32,195 nt of DNA from Paraburkholderia elongata (GCF_013177735.1 NZ_WOEZ01000235.1:1-32195); one strand, 5' to 3'. Counted from the stretch's first letter, positions 22,026 through 31,733 are shown. Notes: a model not told the origin generated them from the letters alone. Made by a program: numbers and translations.

Positions 22026-23441
22026 ATGCAAGTCCAATCGATGCATTTCAAGGCCCGCGCGGGCCAGAAACTCGCCGACCAGCGTCTGCAGCAGAACCTC
22101 ACCAAGCTGTCGACCAAGTTCGTGTCGGCCCGCGCCGCGGCCATGACCGCGATCGATTTTCCCGCCACCCGCGCCGCGCTCAAGGAGCGCCGCAATCGTG
22201 CGCTGGACAATCTCGATGTCTGGCTCGAGACCTTCGAACGTGAAGCGGCCCGGCGCGGCGTGACGGTCCTGTTCGCCGAGACGACACAGGAGGCCGCGCG
22301 CCTCGTCGGCGATATCGCGCGCCGGCACGAGGTGAGGAAGGTGATCAAGACCAAGTCGATGGTCACCGAGGAAATGCGCCTGAACGAAGTGCTCGGGCAG
22401 ATGGGTGTGCAATCGATCGAAACCGATCTGGGCGAGTACATTCTGCAGATCAACGACAACGAGCCGCCCAGCCACATCATCGCGCCGGTCGTCCATAAAG
22501 ATAAGGACGAGATCGCCGACCTTTTCGCGAAAACGCACGACCGGCCGCGTCTGACCGAGATCACCGACATGACCCGCGAAGCGCGCGAGATGCTGCGCCC
22601 GCACTTCATGACCGCGGACATGGGCGTGACTGGTGGCAACTTCGTGGTGGCGGAGACGGGGTCGGTCGTACTGGTCACGAACGAGGGCAACGAGGGCATG
22701 TGCACGGTGATGCCGCGCGTGCATGTGGCCGTGACCGGCATCGAGAAAGTGTTGCCTACGCTGGAAGATCTGGCGACCGCGATGCGTCTTTTGCCGCGCT
22801 CGGCGACCGGCCAGGCGACGTCGAACTATTTTTCCGTGCTGACCGGGCCGCGCGGCGTGGGCGATCAGGACGGTCCCGAGCATATGTATGTAGTGCTGGT
22901 CGACGGCGGGCGCACGGGGCTGATCGGCGGCGACTTCCAGGAAATGCTGCGCTGTATCCGTTGCGGCGCTTGCATGAACCACTGCCCCGTGTATCAGAAG
23001 GTGGGTGGTCATGCCTACGGCTGGGTTTATCCGGGGCCGATGGGGTCGGTGCTGACGCCGAGCTACGTCGGGATCGACAAAGCGTTGGATCTGCCTCAGG
23101 CGGCGACTTTGTGCGGCGAGTGCAACAGCGTATGTCCGGTGGGAATTCCCTTATCCGATCTGCTGCGCAAGCTGCGCGAGAAGCAGGTCGAACGGCGCCT
23201 GCGGCCGTGGCGCGAACGGGCAGGGCTCGCAGTGTGGGGTTTCCTCGCGCTGCATCCGGACGCCTATGCGCTATTCACCAAGCTGGCGGTTCGCGTGCTG
23301 GAGCGAATGGGCGGGCGAAATCGTTCGATCGCCAAGCTGCCGTTGGGCGGCGCGGGTTGGACCAACACGCGCGATATGCCGGCTCCGGTTGGCCGTACGT
23401 TCAGAGAGCTGTACGCCGCACAGCGCAGCCATATTGGCTGA
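22026..23441 (+). CDS. lutB: L-lactate oxidation iron-sulfur protein LutB
   Basis: The 471-residue protein has an LUD (DUF162) domain (about 70-300: IKTKSMVTEEM, TADMGVTGGNFVVAETGS, TNEGNEGMCTVMPRVHV) and two 4Fe-4S motifs. The first uses Cys310, 313, 316 and 320 (CIRCGACMNHCP), the second Cys363, 366 and 370 (CGECNSVCPVG). It is the ferredoxin-like subunit of the LutABC lactate dehydrogenase complex. It follows lutA by 157 bp, unusually far for this operon, with a degenerate tandem repeat in the gap. No lutC follows: the next gene is a lipoprotein on the opposite strand. AAGG (22016-22019) precedes the ATG at 22026. Confidence 0.93.
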   Translation: MQVQSMHFKARAGQKLADQRLQQNLTKLSTKFVSARAAAMTAIDFPATRAALKERRNRALDNLDVWLETFEREAARRGVTVLFAETTQEAARLVGDIARRHEVRKVIKTKSMVTEEMRLNEVLGQMGVQSIETDLGEYILQINDNEPPSHIIAPVVHKDKDEIADLFAKTHDRPRLTEITDMTREAREMLRPHFMTADMGVTGGNFVVAETGSVVLVTNEGNEGMCTVMPRVHVAVTGIEKVLPTLEDLATAMRLLPRSATGQATSNYFSVLTGPRGVGDQDGPEHMYVVLVDGGRTGLIGGDFQEMLRCIRCGACMNHCPVYQKVGGHAYGWVYPGPMGSVLTPSYVGIDKALDLPQAATLCGECNSVCPVGIPLSDLLRKLREKQVERRLRPWRERAGLAVWGFLALHPDAYALFTKLAVRVLERMGGRNRSIAKLPLGGAGWTNTRDMPAPVGRTFRELYAAQRSHIG

Positions 23442-23498
23442 GCGAGCGGCACAGTTGTTGTAGTTGGCGGGGCTGCGCCTGCCCCCATCCTCGAAGGA

Positions 23499-24063
23499 TC
23501 AATGGTCCGTCACCCCTGGCTGGCGGCTGTAACTGCCTCTGGCTGACGCGTTGCCTCCGTTGCCGCGCCCACCGCTATTGTTGCCTGCCTGCCTGCTGTG
23601 GCGGAGGCGGCGGGCTGCCTGCCCCCGGTCGCGGCGCATTAGACCCACTCGGTCCTCTCGGCCCGCCAACCGCGCCTTGAGGCGGCGGTCCCCCGCGCGG
23701 GCCGCCGTTCGGCTGACCATGCCAGCCGCCGTCGTCTCCGTGGTTACCGTTGTTTCCATAGTTGCCGTGATCCGGCCGTCCCCGATCCGGATAACCCGGG
23801 TAGCCCCGATAACCCGGCCCCGGCCCGTAATAGCGGCCCGGCCCGTCGTAGTAACCCGGGCCCGAGTAATTGCCGTAGCCCATGTAGACGTTGGTTTGCG
23901 GCACGACCGGCACGCCGGTGGCGTAGCCGTCGTAACCGTCATAGCCGCTGTAATCGCCGCCATAGCCGTTGCCGACCATCGGCGTGCCGTCCGGATAGAC
24001 TGCGCAGCCGCCTAGCAAGGCAGCAGCGAGCGTGAGGCCGGCAAGTGGAGCAATACGTTTCAT
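23499..24063 (-). pseudogene. Gly-rich lipoprotein, C-terminus frameshifted at a CCTG repeat
   Basis: The product starts MKRIAPLAGLTLAAALLGGC, a signal peptide with lipobox LLGGC (Cys20), then a Gly/Tyr/Pro/Asn-rich low-complexity body (YGGDYSGYDGYDGYA, repeated PGYRGYPGYP). It is predicted to be anchored to the outer membrane. The frame ends at 23575 (162 aa, PPPPQQAGRQQ). One 4-base slip at the CCTG triplicate (23584-23595 on plus) would instead give QQAGNNSGGRGNGGNASARG and end at 23499, matching the Gly/Asn character of the rest. It may therefore be a truncated allele, still functional because only about 20 C-terminal residues change. No Shine-Dalgarno precedes the ATG; the sequence there is TCCTCC. 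The function is unknown. Confidence 0.7.
23584..23595. repeat. (CCTG)3 tetranucleotide repeat at the lipoprotein frameshift
   Basis: Three head-to-tail CCTG units (CAGG on the coding minus strand) lie just before the TAG that ends the lipoprotein frame. Removing one unit joins the upstream frame to a 3' frame of matching composition, which points to replication slippage. Confidence 0.7.
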
Positions 24064-24332
24064 TTGGAGGACCAGTGCGAATAATTCATGTCTGTAAGAC
24101 AGCTATTATCGCCAACCGTCGCGCCAGCTTTGTATGTGTTTGTAAGGATTTCTTTTTCATGCCACGACGCATGTCAACGTCGTGCACGGCAAAACGGTCA
24201 CTGGACTGTTCCACCCAGCGCAACGCTGTATCTCGCGCCTGTGGGTTTTTCCCGATTGTGAATTCCTATAGCATTTCGACTAGGCATAGTGCGTCACGAG
24301 CGCACGAGCCCCTAATCGGAAGAAACGACATC

Positions 24333-24572
24333 ATGAAAAAGATAATATCGGTGTACTGGCCCCTTGCCATCGTTGTGCCGCTTGCCGCGGCAGGCTATCT
24401 GCACATTTGCGGCGACGCCGCTTTGCGTTCCTCGCAAGCCCCGCTCGCTGCTGATCAACTGACCGCGGAACTGGCGCGTGCCGTCTCGTACGGCATGGTC
24501 GACAACGCGGCGACGTTGCCGGCCAAACCGATGCGCGCCGTGACGGCAATGCCGCTGGCTGAAGCATCTTAA
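24333..24572 (+). CDS. Small putative exported or membrane-anchored protein
   Basis: The 79-residue product begins MKKIISVYWPLAIVVPLAAAGYLHICGDAAL, a short basic N-terminus and one hydrophobic stretch (about 7-22) that could be an uncleaved anchor or a signal peptide. An Ala-rich segment follows (about 35-79). GGAAGA (24318-24323) supports the ATG at 24333, and the MKK start is typical of exported proteins. I do not recognise the family. The frame is open upstream to 24045, but that part is Cys/Arg-rich and looks non-coding. It stands alone between the lipoprotein and phosphatase genes. The upstream 269 bp contains no other supported gene. Confidence 0.6.
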   Translation: MKKIISVYWPLAIVVPLAAAGYLHICGDAALRSSQAPLAADQLTAELARAVSYGMVDNAATLPAKPMRAVTAMPLAEAS

Positions 24573-24756
24573 GCGCGGCGGAGCCGGATAGTGCGTCGTG
24601 ATTCCATCGCCTTAGCCGCTGCCGAAACAGGGGCGGGTTGGGGCGCGGCGGCATCCGTGGCCGAACCTGACCCTTGTTGGCGTTGCCCGGCATTCATGGC
24701 CGAATCCGGGCGCCGGCAGAAGCGCGCAGCCTCCGGCGCGATTTGGTTGAGCTTTG

Positions 24757-24762
24757 TATAAT
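24757..24762 (+). promoter_or_regulatory. Candidate -10 of the phosphatase gene promoter
   Basis: A perfect TATAAT lies 57 bp before the phosphatase ATG. The -35 position has no good match, so only the -10 is supported. Confidence 0.4.
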
Positions 24763-24818
24763 CGCGGCACTGTTTCCTAACTGCCGATTCACGCGCGTTT
24801 GACGCCCGAAAGCCTCTG

Positions 24819-25316
24819 ATGAAAACCGTATCCGTTTGCTTTGTCTGCCTGGGGAACATCTGCCGTTCGCCAACCGCGGAAGGCGTGATGCGCCGTCTGG
24901 TCGGCGAGGCGAAGCTTGCGGAGCGCATTCTGATCGATTCCGCCGGCACGGGCGACTGGCACATCGGCCAGCCGCCTGACGACCGCGCGCAACTTGCGGC
25001 CGGCCGGCGAGGTTATGAGCTTGCCGCCTTGCGTGGACGTCAGATCTCGGTAGCCGACTTCGAGCGCTTCGATCTGCTGATCGCGATGGACGACAAAAAC
25101 GTCGCCGCACTGCGCCAGGTTTGTCCGGCGGAGCAGCGTGACAAAATCCGCCTGCTGATGGAGTTCGTCCCTGAGGCGGATGGCCGCTGGGACGGCGCCC
25201 GCGAAGTCGTCGACCCCTATTTCGGCGGCGCCGAAGGGTTCGAACAGGTGCTGGATCAATGCGAAGCAGCCTGCCGTGGCCTGATCGCGGCGTTGCGTCC
25301 CCAGCTGGTTGCATAA
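24819..25316 (+). CDS. Low-molecular-weight protein-tyrosine phosphatase
   Basis: The 165-residue protein has the LMW-PTP signature: P-loop CLGNICRS with nucleophile Cys10 and Arg16 (CX5R), SAGTGDWHIGQPPDDRA, and the general acid Asp132 in the VDPYFGG loop. It dephosphorylates phosphotyrosine proteins in the cytoplasm. Here it is next to iscR rather than capsule genes, so a role in exopolysaccharide control (as for Wzb) is not supported by context. A TATAAT lies 57 bp upstream. It ends 144 bp before iscR, whose own promoter lies in that gap. Confidence 0.95.
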   Translation: MKTVSVCFVCLGNICRSPTAEGVMRRLVGEAKLAERILIDSAGTGDWHIGQPPDDRAQLAAGRRGYELAALRGRQISVADFERFDLLIAMDDKNVAALRQVCPAEQRDKIRLLMEFVPEADGRWDGAREVVDPYFGGAEGFEQVLDQCEAACRGLIAALRPQLVA

Positions 25317-25391
25317 ATAAGCCGGCCGATCATTGGCGACCCTCGGCCCGCTTATCTTGGAATTAAGCAAATAACCCAAATTGCGATAGGG

Positions 25392-25443
25392 ATACTTGAC
25401 TAATTCACTCATGTATTTATACTTGACCAAACTTGTCGAGAAT
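25392..25443 (+). promoter_or_regulatory. iscR promoter with two tandem IscR type 1 sites
   Basis: TTGACT (25396-25401) and TATACT (25418-25423), 16 bp apart, form a near-consensus promoter starting near 25430. Site 1 (25392-25416, ATAC-TTGACT to ACTCATGTAT) and site 2 (25419-25443, ATAC-TTGACC to TTGTCGAGAAT) are each 25 bp and match the known type 1 IscR motif (ATASYYGACT, then dyad) at most positions. Site 1 covers -35 and the spacer; site 2 covers -10 and the start. This predicts repression by [2Fe-2S]-IscR. Confidence 0.82.
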
Positions 25444-25460
25444 TGCGGTTCCCACACTAT

Positions 25461-25991
25461 ATGAGACTCACCACGAAAGGCCGTTTCGCCGTCACGGCGA
25501 TGATTGACCTGGCACTGCGCCAGGAGCAGGGCCCGGTGACGCTTGCGGGTATCAGCCAGCGCCAACATATCTCCCTGTCTTATCTCGAGCAGCTGTTTGG
25601 CAAGCTGCGTCGTCACGAAATCGTCGAGTCCGTGCGCGGACCGGGCGGCGGCTACAATCTGGCCCGCCGCGCTGAAGACGTGACCGTCGCCGACATCATC
25701 ATTGCTGTCGACGAGCCGCTCGACGCCACCCAATGCGGCGGCAAGGGCTCGTGCGAGGGCACCAAACAGCACGACGGCCACTGCATGACGCACGAATTGT
25801 GGTCGACGCTGAACCAGAAAATGGTCGAGTACCTGGATTCGGTCTCCCTGAAAGACCTGGTCGATCAGCAGCGTTCGCGCGAAGGTGCGCCGGCGGTGTT
25901 GCGTGACCGTCGCAACGAGTCGCCGGCGGTCGAACCCGCCCGCGTCGTGCCGAAAGGGCCTAATTCTGTTTTCAACATGGCCGGTTCCTAG
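25461..25991 (+). CDS. iscR: Fe-S cluster-sensing regulator IscR (Rrf2 family)
   Basis: IscR represses the isc operon when it holds a [2Fe-2S] cluster. The 176-residue protein has the Rrf2 N-terminus MRLTTKGRFAVTAMIDLAL, an HTH (ISQRQHISLSYLEQLFGKLR), a wing (GPGGGYNLAR) and cluster ligands Cys92, Cys98, Cys108 and His111. E. coli IscR uses Cys92, Cys98, Cys104 and His107; here four residues are inserted in the cysteine loop. The C-terminal tail (about 135-176) is longer than in E. coli. The ATG at 25461 gives the family N-terminus; an earlier in-frame ATG at 25443 would overlap operator site 2. Confidence 0.97.
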   Translation: MRLTTKGRFAVTAMIDLALRQEQGPVTLAGISQRQHISLSYLEQLFGKLRRHEIVESVRGPGGGYNLARRAEDVTVADIIIAVDEPLDATQCGGKGSCEGTKQHDGHCMTHELWSTLNQKMVEYLDSVSLKDLVDQQRSREGAPAVLRDRRNESPAVEPARVVPKGPNSVFNMAGS

Positions 25992-26065
25992 GCGCGGCAA
26001 TCTGAACGCACCGCAGCCTGATCAGGAACCCAGAAGCCAGAGCAATGACGTCCCCGGAGCAATTG

Positions 26066-27289
26066 ATGAACAACGACACTCTCCACCTGCCCATTTACAT
26101 GGACTACAGCGCGACGACGCCGATCGATCCGCGTGTGGTGGACAAGATGATTCCGTACCTGCGTGAGCAGTTCGGCAACCCCGCATCGCGCAGCCACAAG
26201 TATGGCTGGGACGCGGAACGTGCGGTCGAAGAAGCGCGCGAGAACGTCGCTGCGCTGGTGAATGCCGATCCGCGCGAAATCATCTGGACCTCGGGCGCAA
26301 CGGAGTCGGACAACCTCGCGATCAAGGGTGCCGCGCACTTCTACAAGAGCAAGGGCAAGCACATCATCACGGTGAAGACCGAGCACAAGGCTGTGCTCGA
26401 TACCTGCCGCGAACTCGAACGCGAAGGCTTTGAAGTCACGTATCTGGATGTGAAGGACGACGGTCTGATCGACCTCGAGAAGTTCAAGGCCGCGCTGCGC
26501 CCGGATACGATTCTGGTCTCGGTGATGTCGGTGAACAACGAAATTGGCGTGGTCCAGGACATCGAGGCGATCGGCGAGATCACCCGTGAAAAGGGCATCA
26601 TTTTTCACGTCGACGCGGCGCAAGCCACGGGCAAGATCGAGATCGATCTGCAAAAGCTGAAGGTCGACCTGATGTCGTTCTCGGCGCACAAGACGTATGG
26701 CCCGAAGGGCATCGGCGCGCTGTACGTGCGCCGCAAGCCGCGTATCCGTATCGAAGCGCAGATGCACGGCGGCGGTCACGAGCGCGGCATGCGCTCGGGC
26801 ACGCTGGCTACGCACCAGATCGTCGGCATGGGCGAGGCGTTCCGTATCGCGCGCGAAGAAATGGCGACGGAAAACGAACGCATCCGTATGTTGCGTGACC
26901 GTCTGCTGCGCGGCCTGTCAGACATCGAAGAAGTGTATGTGAACGGCCACATGGAAAAGCGTGTGCCGCACAACCTGAACATCAGCTTCAACTTCGTCGA
27001 AGGCGAGTCGCTGATCATGGCTGTGAAGGATGTGGCGGTGTCGTCGGGTTCGGCGTGCACGTCGGCTTCGCTGGAGCCGTCGTATGTGTTGCGCGCACTG
27101 GGCCGTAACGACGAACTGGCGCACAGCTCGATTCGCTTTACAGTCGGCCGTTTTACGACCGAGCAGGACGTCGATTACGTGATCAACCTGCTGAAGAACA
27201 AGATTTCGAAGCTGCGCGATCTGTCGCCGCTTTGGGAAATGCACCAGGACGGGATCGATATTTCGACGATCAAGTGGGCTGCGCACTGA
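26066..27289 (+). CDS. iscS: Cysteine desulfurase IscS
   Basis: IscS is the PLP-dependent enzyme that removes sulfur from L-cysteine for Fe-S assembly and tRNA thiolation. The 407-residue protein has the PLP lysine Lys209 (SFSAHKTYGPKGIGAL) and the persulfide-forming Cys331 (SSGSACTSASLEPSYVLRALG). It ends in the conserved IscU-docking tail SPLWEMHQDGIDISTIKW. The ATG at 26066 has GGAG (26056-26059) at correct spacing; an in-frame ATG at 26045 would add seven residues. It is the second gene of the isc operon, 74 bp after iscR. Confidence 0.97.
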   Translation: MNNDTLHLPIYMDYSATTPIDPRVVDKMIPYLREQFGNPASRSHKYGWDAERAVEEARENVAALVNADPREIIWTSGATESDNLAIKGAAHFYKSKGKHIITVKTEHKAVLDTCRELEREGFEVTYLDVKDDGLIDLEKFKAALRPDTILVSVMSVNNEIGVVQDIEAIGEITREKGIIFHVDAAQATGKIEIDLQKLKVDLMSFSAHKTYGPKGIGALYVRRKPRIRIEAQMHGGGHERGMRSGTLATHQIVGMGEAFRIAREEMATENERIRMLRDRLLRGLSDIEEVYVNGHMEKRVPHNLNISFNFVEGESLIMAVKDVAVSSGSACTSASLEPSYVLRALGRNDELAHSSIRFTVGRFTTEQDVDYVINLLKNKISKLRDLSPLWEMHQDGIDISTIKWAAH

Positions 27290-27353
27290 CGCGCCAACGC
27301 TTAGCGTCGAAAACGCAACGAATGCAGGTTGAAACGAAACAAGGAGTGTAATC

Positions 27354-27767
27354 ATGTCTTACAGCGCAAAGGTTCTGGACCACTACGAAAATCCGCGCAA
27401 CGTCGGTTCCTTCGAGAAAGACGACGATGCGGTCGGCACCGGCATGGTCGGCGCACCGGCATGCGGCGACGTGATGAAGCTGCAGATCCGCGTGGGCGCG
27501 GACGGCATCATCGAAGACGCAAAGTTCAAGACGTACGGCTGCGGTTCGGCGATTGCGTCGAGCTCGCTCGTCACCGAATGGGTGAAGGGCAAGACGCTCG
27601 ATCAGGCAATGTCGATCAAGAACACGCAGATCGCCGAAGAACTGGCGCTGCCGCCGGTGAAGATCCACTGCTCGATCCTCGCGGAAGACGCGATCAAGGC
27701 AGCGGTCGCCGATTACAAGCAACGTCACGGTGAAGCGGTCGTCGAAGGCGAGAAGCAACACGCGTAA
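27354..27767 (+). CDS. iscU: Fe-S cluster scaffold IscU
   Basis: The 137-residue scaffold assembles [2Fe-2S] clusters from IscS-derived sulfur. Cluster ligands are Cys37 (PACGDVMK, with Asp39), Cys63 (YGCGSAIASSS) and Cys106 (IHCSILAEDAI). LPPVK (99-103) is the HscA-binding motif, and hscA is present in the same operon. AAGGAG (27341-27346) precedes the ATG at 27354. The C-terminus carries a short charged tail beyond the E. coli length. Confidence 0.97.
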   Translation: MSYSAKVLDHYENPRNVGSFEKDDDAVGTGMVGAPACGDVMKLQIRVGADGIIEDAKFKTYGCGSAIASSSLVTEWVKGKTLDQAMSIKNTQIAEELALPPVKIHCSILAEDAIKAAVADYKQRHGEAVVEGEKQHA

Positions 27768-27941
27768 GCGGCAGTCGAGCGCGTGGTTGAGTGCTCGTTG
27801 GGGTGCTCATTTAGGTGACTCGAAGCGGGCGGTGCAGGTAGAAAAGCACCGTCGGGCATGAGCGATATTTGATGCAGGCAGGGTGGCGGCGTGTCAGTAG
27901 GCAGATAAATGCCGAACGCGTGCGGCGCAATGAGAAACGCT

Positions 27942-28265
27942 ATGGCAATTACGTTGACCGAAAAGGCAGCACAGCACGTCCAGAAGTATCTGACTCGCCG
28001 CGGCAAGGGTGTCGGGTTGCGCGTAGGCGTGCGCACCACGGGTTGCTCGGGTTTGGCTTACAAGCTCGAGTACGTGGATGAACTCGCGCCCGAAGACGAA
28101 GTGTTCGACTGCAACGGCGTGAAGATCATTGTCGACCCGAAGAGCCTCGCCTATATCGACGGCACCGAACTCGACTTCGCACGCGAAGGGTTGAACGAAG
28201 GCTTCAAGTTCAACAACCCGAACGTGAAGGACGAGTGCGGTTGCGGCGAATCGTTCCGCGTGTAA
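27942..28265 (+). CDS. iscA: A-type Fe-S carrier IscA
   Basis: The 107-residue protein has the three conserved cysteines of A-type carriers: Cys35 (RTTGCSGLAYKLEY), Cys99 and Cys101 (DECGCGESF). It passes Fe-S clusters to apo-proteins, mainly in aerobic growth. The start MAITLTEKAA at 27942 fits the family; the frame is open from 27909 but that adds 11 unrelated residues. The gap to iscU is 174 bp, long for an operon, with only a weak ribosome site (GAGAAA). A T-tailed hairpin follows the gene at 28293. Confidence 0.96.
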   Translation: MAITLTEKAAQHVQKYLTRRGKGVGLRVGVRTTGCSGLAYKLEYVDELAPEDEVFDCNGVKIIVDPKSLAYIDGTELDFAREGLNEGFKFNNPNVKDECGCGESFRV

Positions 28266-28292
28266 ATCGGCTCATTCCGCGTGCAGCGGATC

Positions 28293-28316
28293 AAAGGCGG
28301 CGCGGGCCGCCTTTTT
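28293..28316 (+). terminator. Intrinsic terminator or attenuator between iscA and hscB
   Basis: AAAGGCGGC (28293-28301) and GCCGCCTTT (28306-28314) form a 9-bp stem with a GCGG loop, ending in five T (28312-28316). It lies 28 bp after iscA and 128 bp before hscB, inside what is normally one operon, so it may lower expression of hscBA-fdx-iscX relative to iscRSUA. Confidence 0.8.
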
Positions 28317-28443
28317 AGTTTCATCCGCGCATTCGGGTTGTTCCCTTGCGGCTGACCTTTACCGCTGAATCTCCGCGGCGCTTTCGATCCGCGTTTTTAG
28401 CCTGCACTCCGGTGCGCTTTCCTGAACGGACTCCTTTTATCCG

Positions 28444-28971
28444 ATGGCCTCGCTGAACGACAGCCACTTCGACCTGTTCGATCTGCCGGCGCAATTCGCG
28501 CTCGACGCAGCGGTGCTCGATCACGCCTACCGCACGGTGCAGGCGCAAGTGCATCCGGACCGCTTCGCGGCGGCCGGCGACGCGCAAAAGCGTATCGCGA
28601 TGCAATGGGCGACGCGCACCAACGAGGCGTATCAGACGCTGCGCGATCCGTTGAAGCGCGCGACTTATCTGCTGCACCTGCGCGGCATCGACGTCGGCGC
28701 GCAGAACAACACGGCGATGGAGCCGGCGTTCCTGATGCAGCAGATGGAGTGGCGCGAAGGTATTGAAGACGCGGCCGCGGCGAAGAACGTCGACGCGCTC
28801 GACGTCTTGCTGACCGAACTGCGCGACGAAGAACGCATGCGTTTCGACAAGCTCGGCGCGCTGCTCGACAGCGGCTCGAATCAGGCGGCGGGCGAGGCGG
28901 TGCGGCAGTTGATGTTCATCGAACGGGTGGCGTCGGAAATCGGCACGCAGATCGAGCGGCTCGAGAACTAG
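28444..28971 (+). CDS. hscB: Co-chaperone HscB (J-type)
   Basis: The 175-residue protein has an N-terminal J-domain with HPD at 37-39 (QVHPDRFAAAGD) and a C-terminal three-helix IscU-binding domain (about 90-175). It stimulates HscA ATPase and delivers IscU. Start MASLNDSHFDLFDLP fits the family; GGACTCC gives only a weak ribosome site. It is downstream of the iscA terminator, and no clear separate promoter is visible in the 28317-28443 gap. Confidence 0.96.
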   Translation: MASLNDSHFDLFDLPAQFALDAAVLDHAYRTVQAQVHPDRFAAAGDAQKRIAMQWATRTNEAYQTLRDPLKRATYLLHLRGIDVGAQNNTAMEPAFLMQQMEWREGIEDAAAAKNVDALDVLLTELRDEERMRFDKLGALLDSGSNQAAGEAVRQLMFIERVASEIGTQIERLEN

Positions 28972-29021
28972 CGGTCCGGAGGCCCGGCACGCACCGGCGC
29001 CGTGCATGAAAATGCAGCCAT

Positions 29022-29066
29022 AGCAACCGTAGCAACGCATTTAGCAACGCATCCAGCAACGCGAAA
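29022..29066 (+). repeat. Short tandem repeat of AGCAAC units before hscA
   Basis: AGCAAC occurs at 29022, 29031, 29043 and 29055. The last three head 12-bp units (AGCAACGCATTT, AGCAACGCATCC, AGCAACGCGAAA; 29031-29066). They lie in the 132-bp gap between hscB and hscA, 37 bp before the hscA ATG. Confidence 0.65.
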
Positions 29067-29103
29067 ATTCAGGACGGGGCCCAGCGGCTCCGAGAAGATC
29101 CAG

Positions 29104-30975
<1,872 letters not shown>

Positions 30976-31032
30976 GCGTCTTGCGGCGTGGCGGCGCCAT
31001 GCGCGCCAGCCGGCAATGAACCGCGCCGCGTA

Positions 31033-31045
31033 GACTTAAAAAGTC
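31033..31045 (+). other. Small hairpin in the hscA-fdx gap
   Basis: GACTT (31033-31037) and AAGTC (31041-31045) pair around AAA, with GC-rich flanks extending the stem imperfectly (31028-31050). A TAAAAT hexamer (31059-31064) lies 51 bp before the fdx ATG without a matching -35. The 140-bp gap might hold a weak fdx-iscX promoter. Confidence 0.35.
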
Positions 31046-31115
31046 CGCGCGGGGCCAGTAAAATGGTACGGAGCCTGTTTGCGGCAGCCGTGCCGCAGAC
31101 CCAAACGGAAAATGT

Positions 31116-31457
31116 ATGCCTCAAATCGTTGTGCTGCCTCACGTCGAACTGTGCCCGGAAGGCGCGGTGATCGATGCCGTGCCCGGCAAGAGCATCTGCG
31201 ACAGTCTGCTCGAACATGGCATCGAAATCGAGCACGCGTGCGAGAAGTCTTGCGCGTGCACGACCTGTCATGTGATCGTGCGTGAGGGTTTCGCCGCCTT
31301 GACGCCGTCCGAGGATGACGAGGACGATCTGTTGGACAAGGCGTGGGGGCTCGAGCCGGCCTCGCGTCTGTCGTGCCAGGCGATGGTGCCGGCCGAGCAG
31401 GATCTGGTCGTCGAAATCCCGCGCTACTCGATCAATCACGCGAAGGAAAATCATTAA
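31116..31457 (+). CDS. fdx: [2Fe-2S] ferredoxin, ISC system
   Basis: The 113-residue ferredoxin supplies electrons for Fe-S assembly. Ligands are Cys42, Cys48, Cys51 and Cys87 (CEKSCACTTCH and RLSCQ), with the additional conserved Cys46. Helix-rich acidic segment EDDEDDLLDKAWGLEPASRL is typical of the adrenodoxin-type Fdx of isc operons. The C-terminus is IPRYSINHAKENH. The gene is 15 bp upstream of iscX, as usual. Confidence 0.97.
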   Translation: MPQIVVLPHVELCPEGAVIDAVPGKSICDSLLEHGIEIEHACEKSCACTTCHVIVREGFAALTPSEDDEDDLLDKAWGLEPASRLSCQAMVPAEQDLVVEIPRYSINHAKENH

Positions 31458-31472
31458 CTGGAGGATGCAGCC

Positions 31473-31670
31473 ATGAAGTGGACCGATACGCAAGACATCG
31501 CGATGGCCCTGACTGACAAGCACCAGGGCATCGATCCGCAGCAGGTGCGCTTCACTGATTTGCACCGCTGGGTCACCGAGCTGGAAGGTTTCGACGACGA
31601 CCCTAACCGGTCGAACGAAAAGATCCTGGAAGCGATTCAGGCTGCATGGATCGAAGACGCGGATTACTGA
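31473..31670 (+). CDS. iscX: IscX (YfhJ), Fe-S assembly adaptor
   Basis: The 65-residue acidic protein (MKWTDTQDIAMALTDKH, DLHRWVTELEGFDDDP, EKILEAIQAAWIEDADY) is IscX, which binds IscS and iron and modulates cluster assembly. Length equals E. coli IscX (66). GGAGG (31460-31464) supports the ATG. It is the last gene of the operon and is followed by a terminator. Confidence 0.96.
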   Translation: MKWTDTQDIAMALTDKHQGIDPQQVRFTDLHRWVTELEGFDDDPNRSNEKILEAIQAAWIEDADY

Positions 31671-31733
31671 GCGCATTGCGGCGTTTTCCGCTGGCGGCGG
31701 GGCGCGATTGATTTCGCTTCGGCTGCGGCAAAG

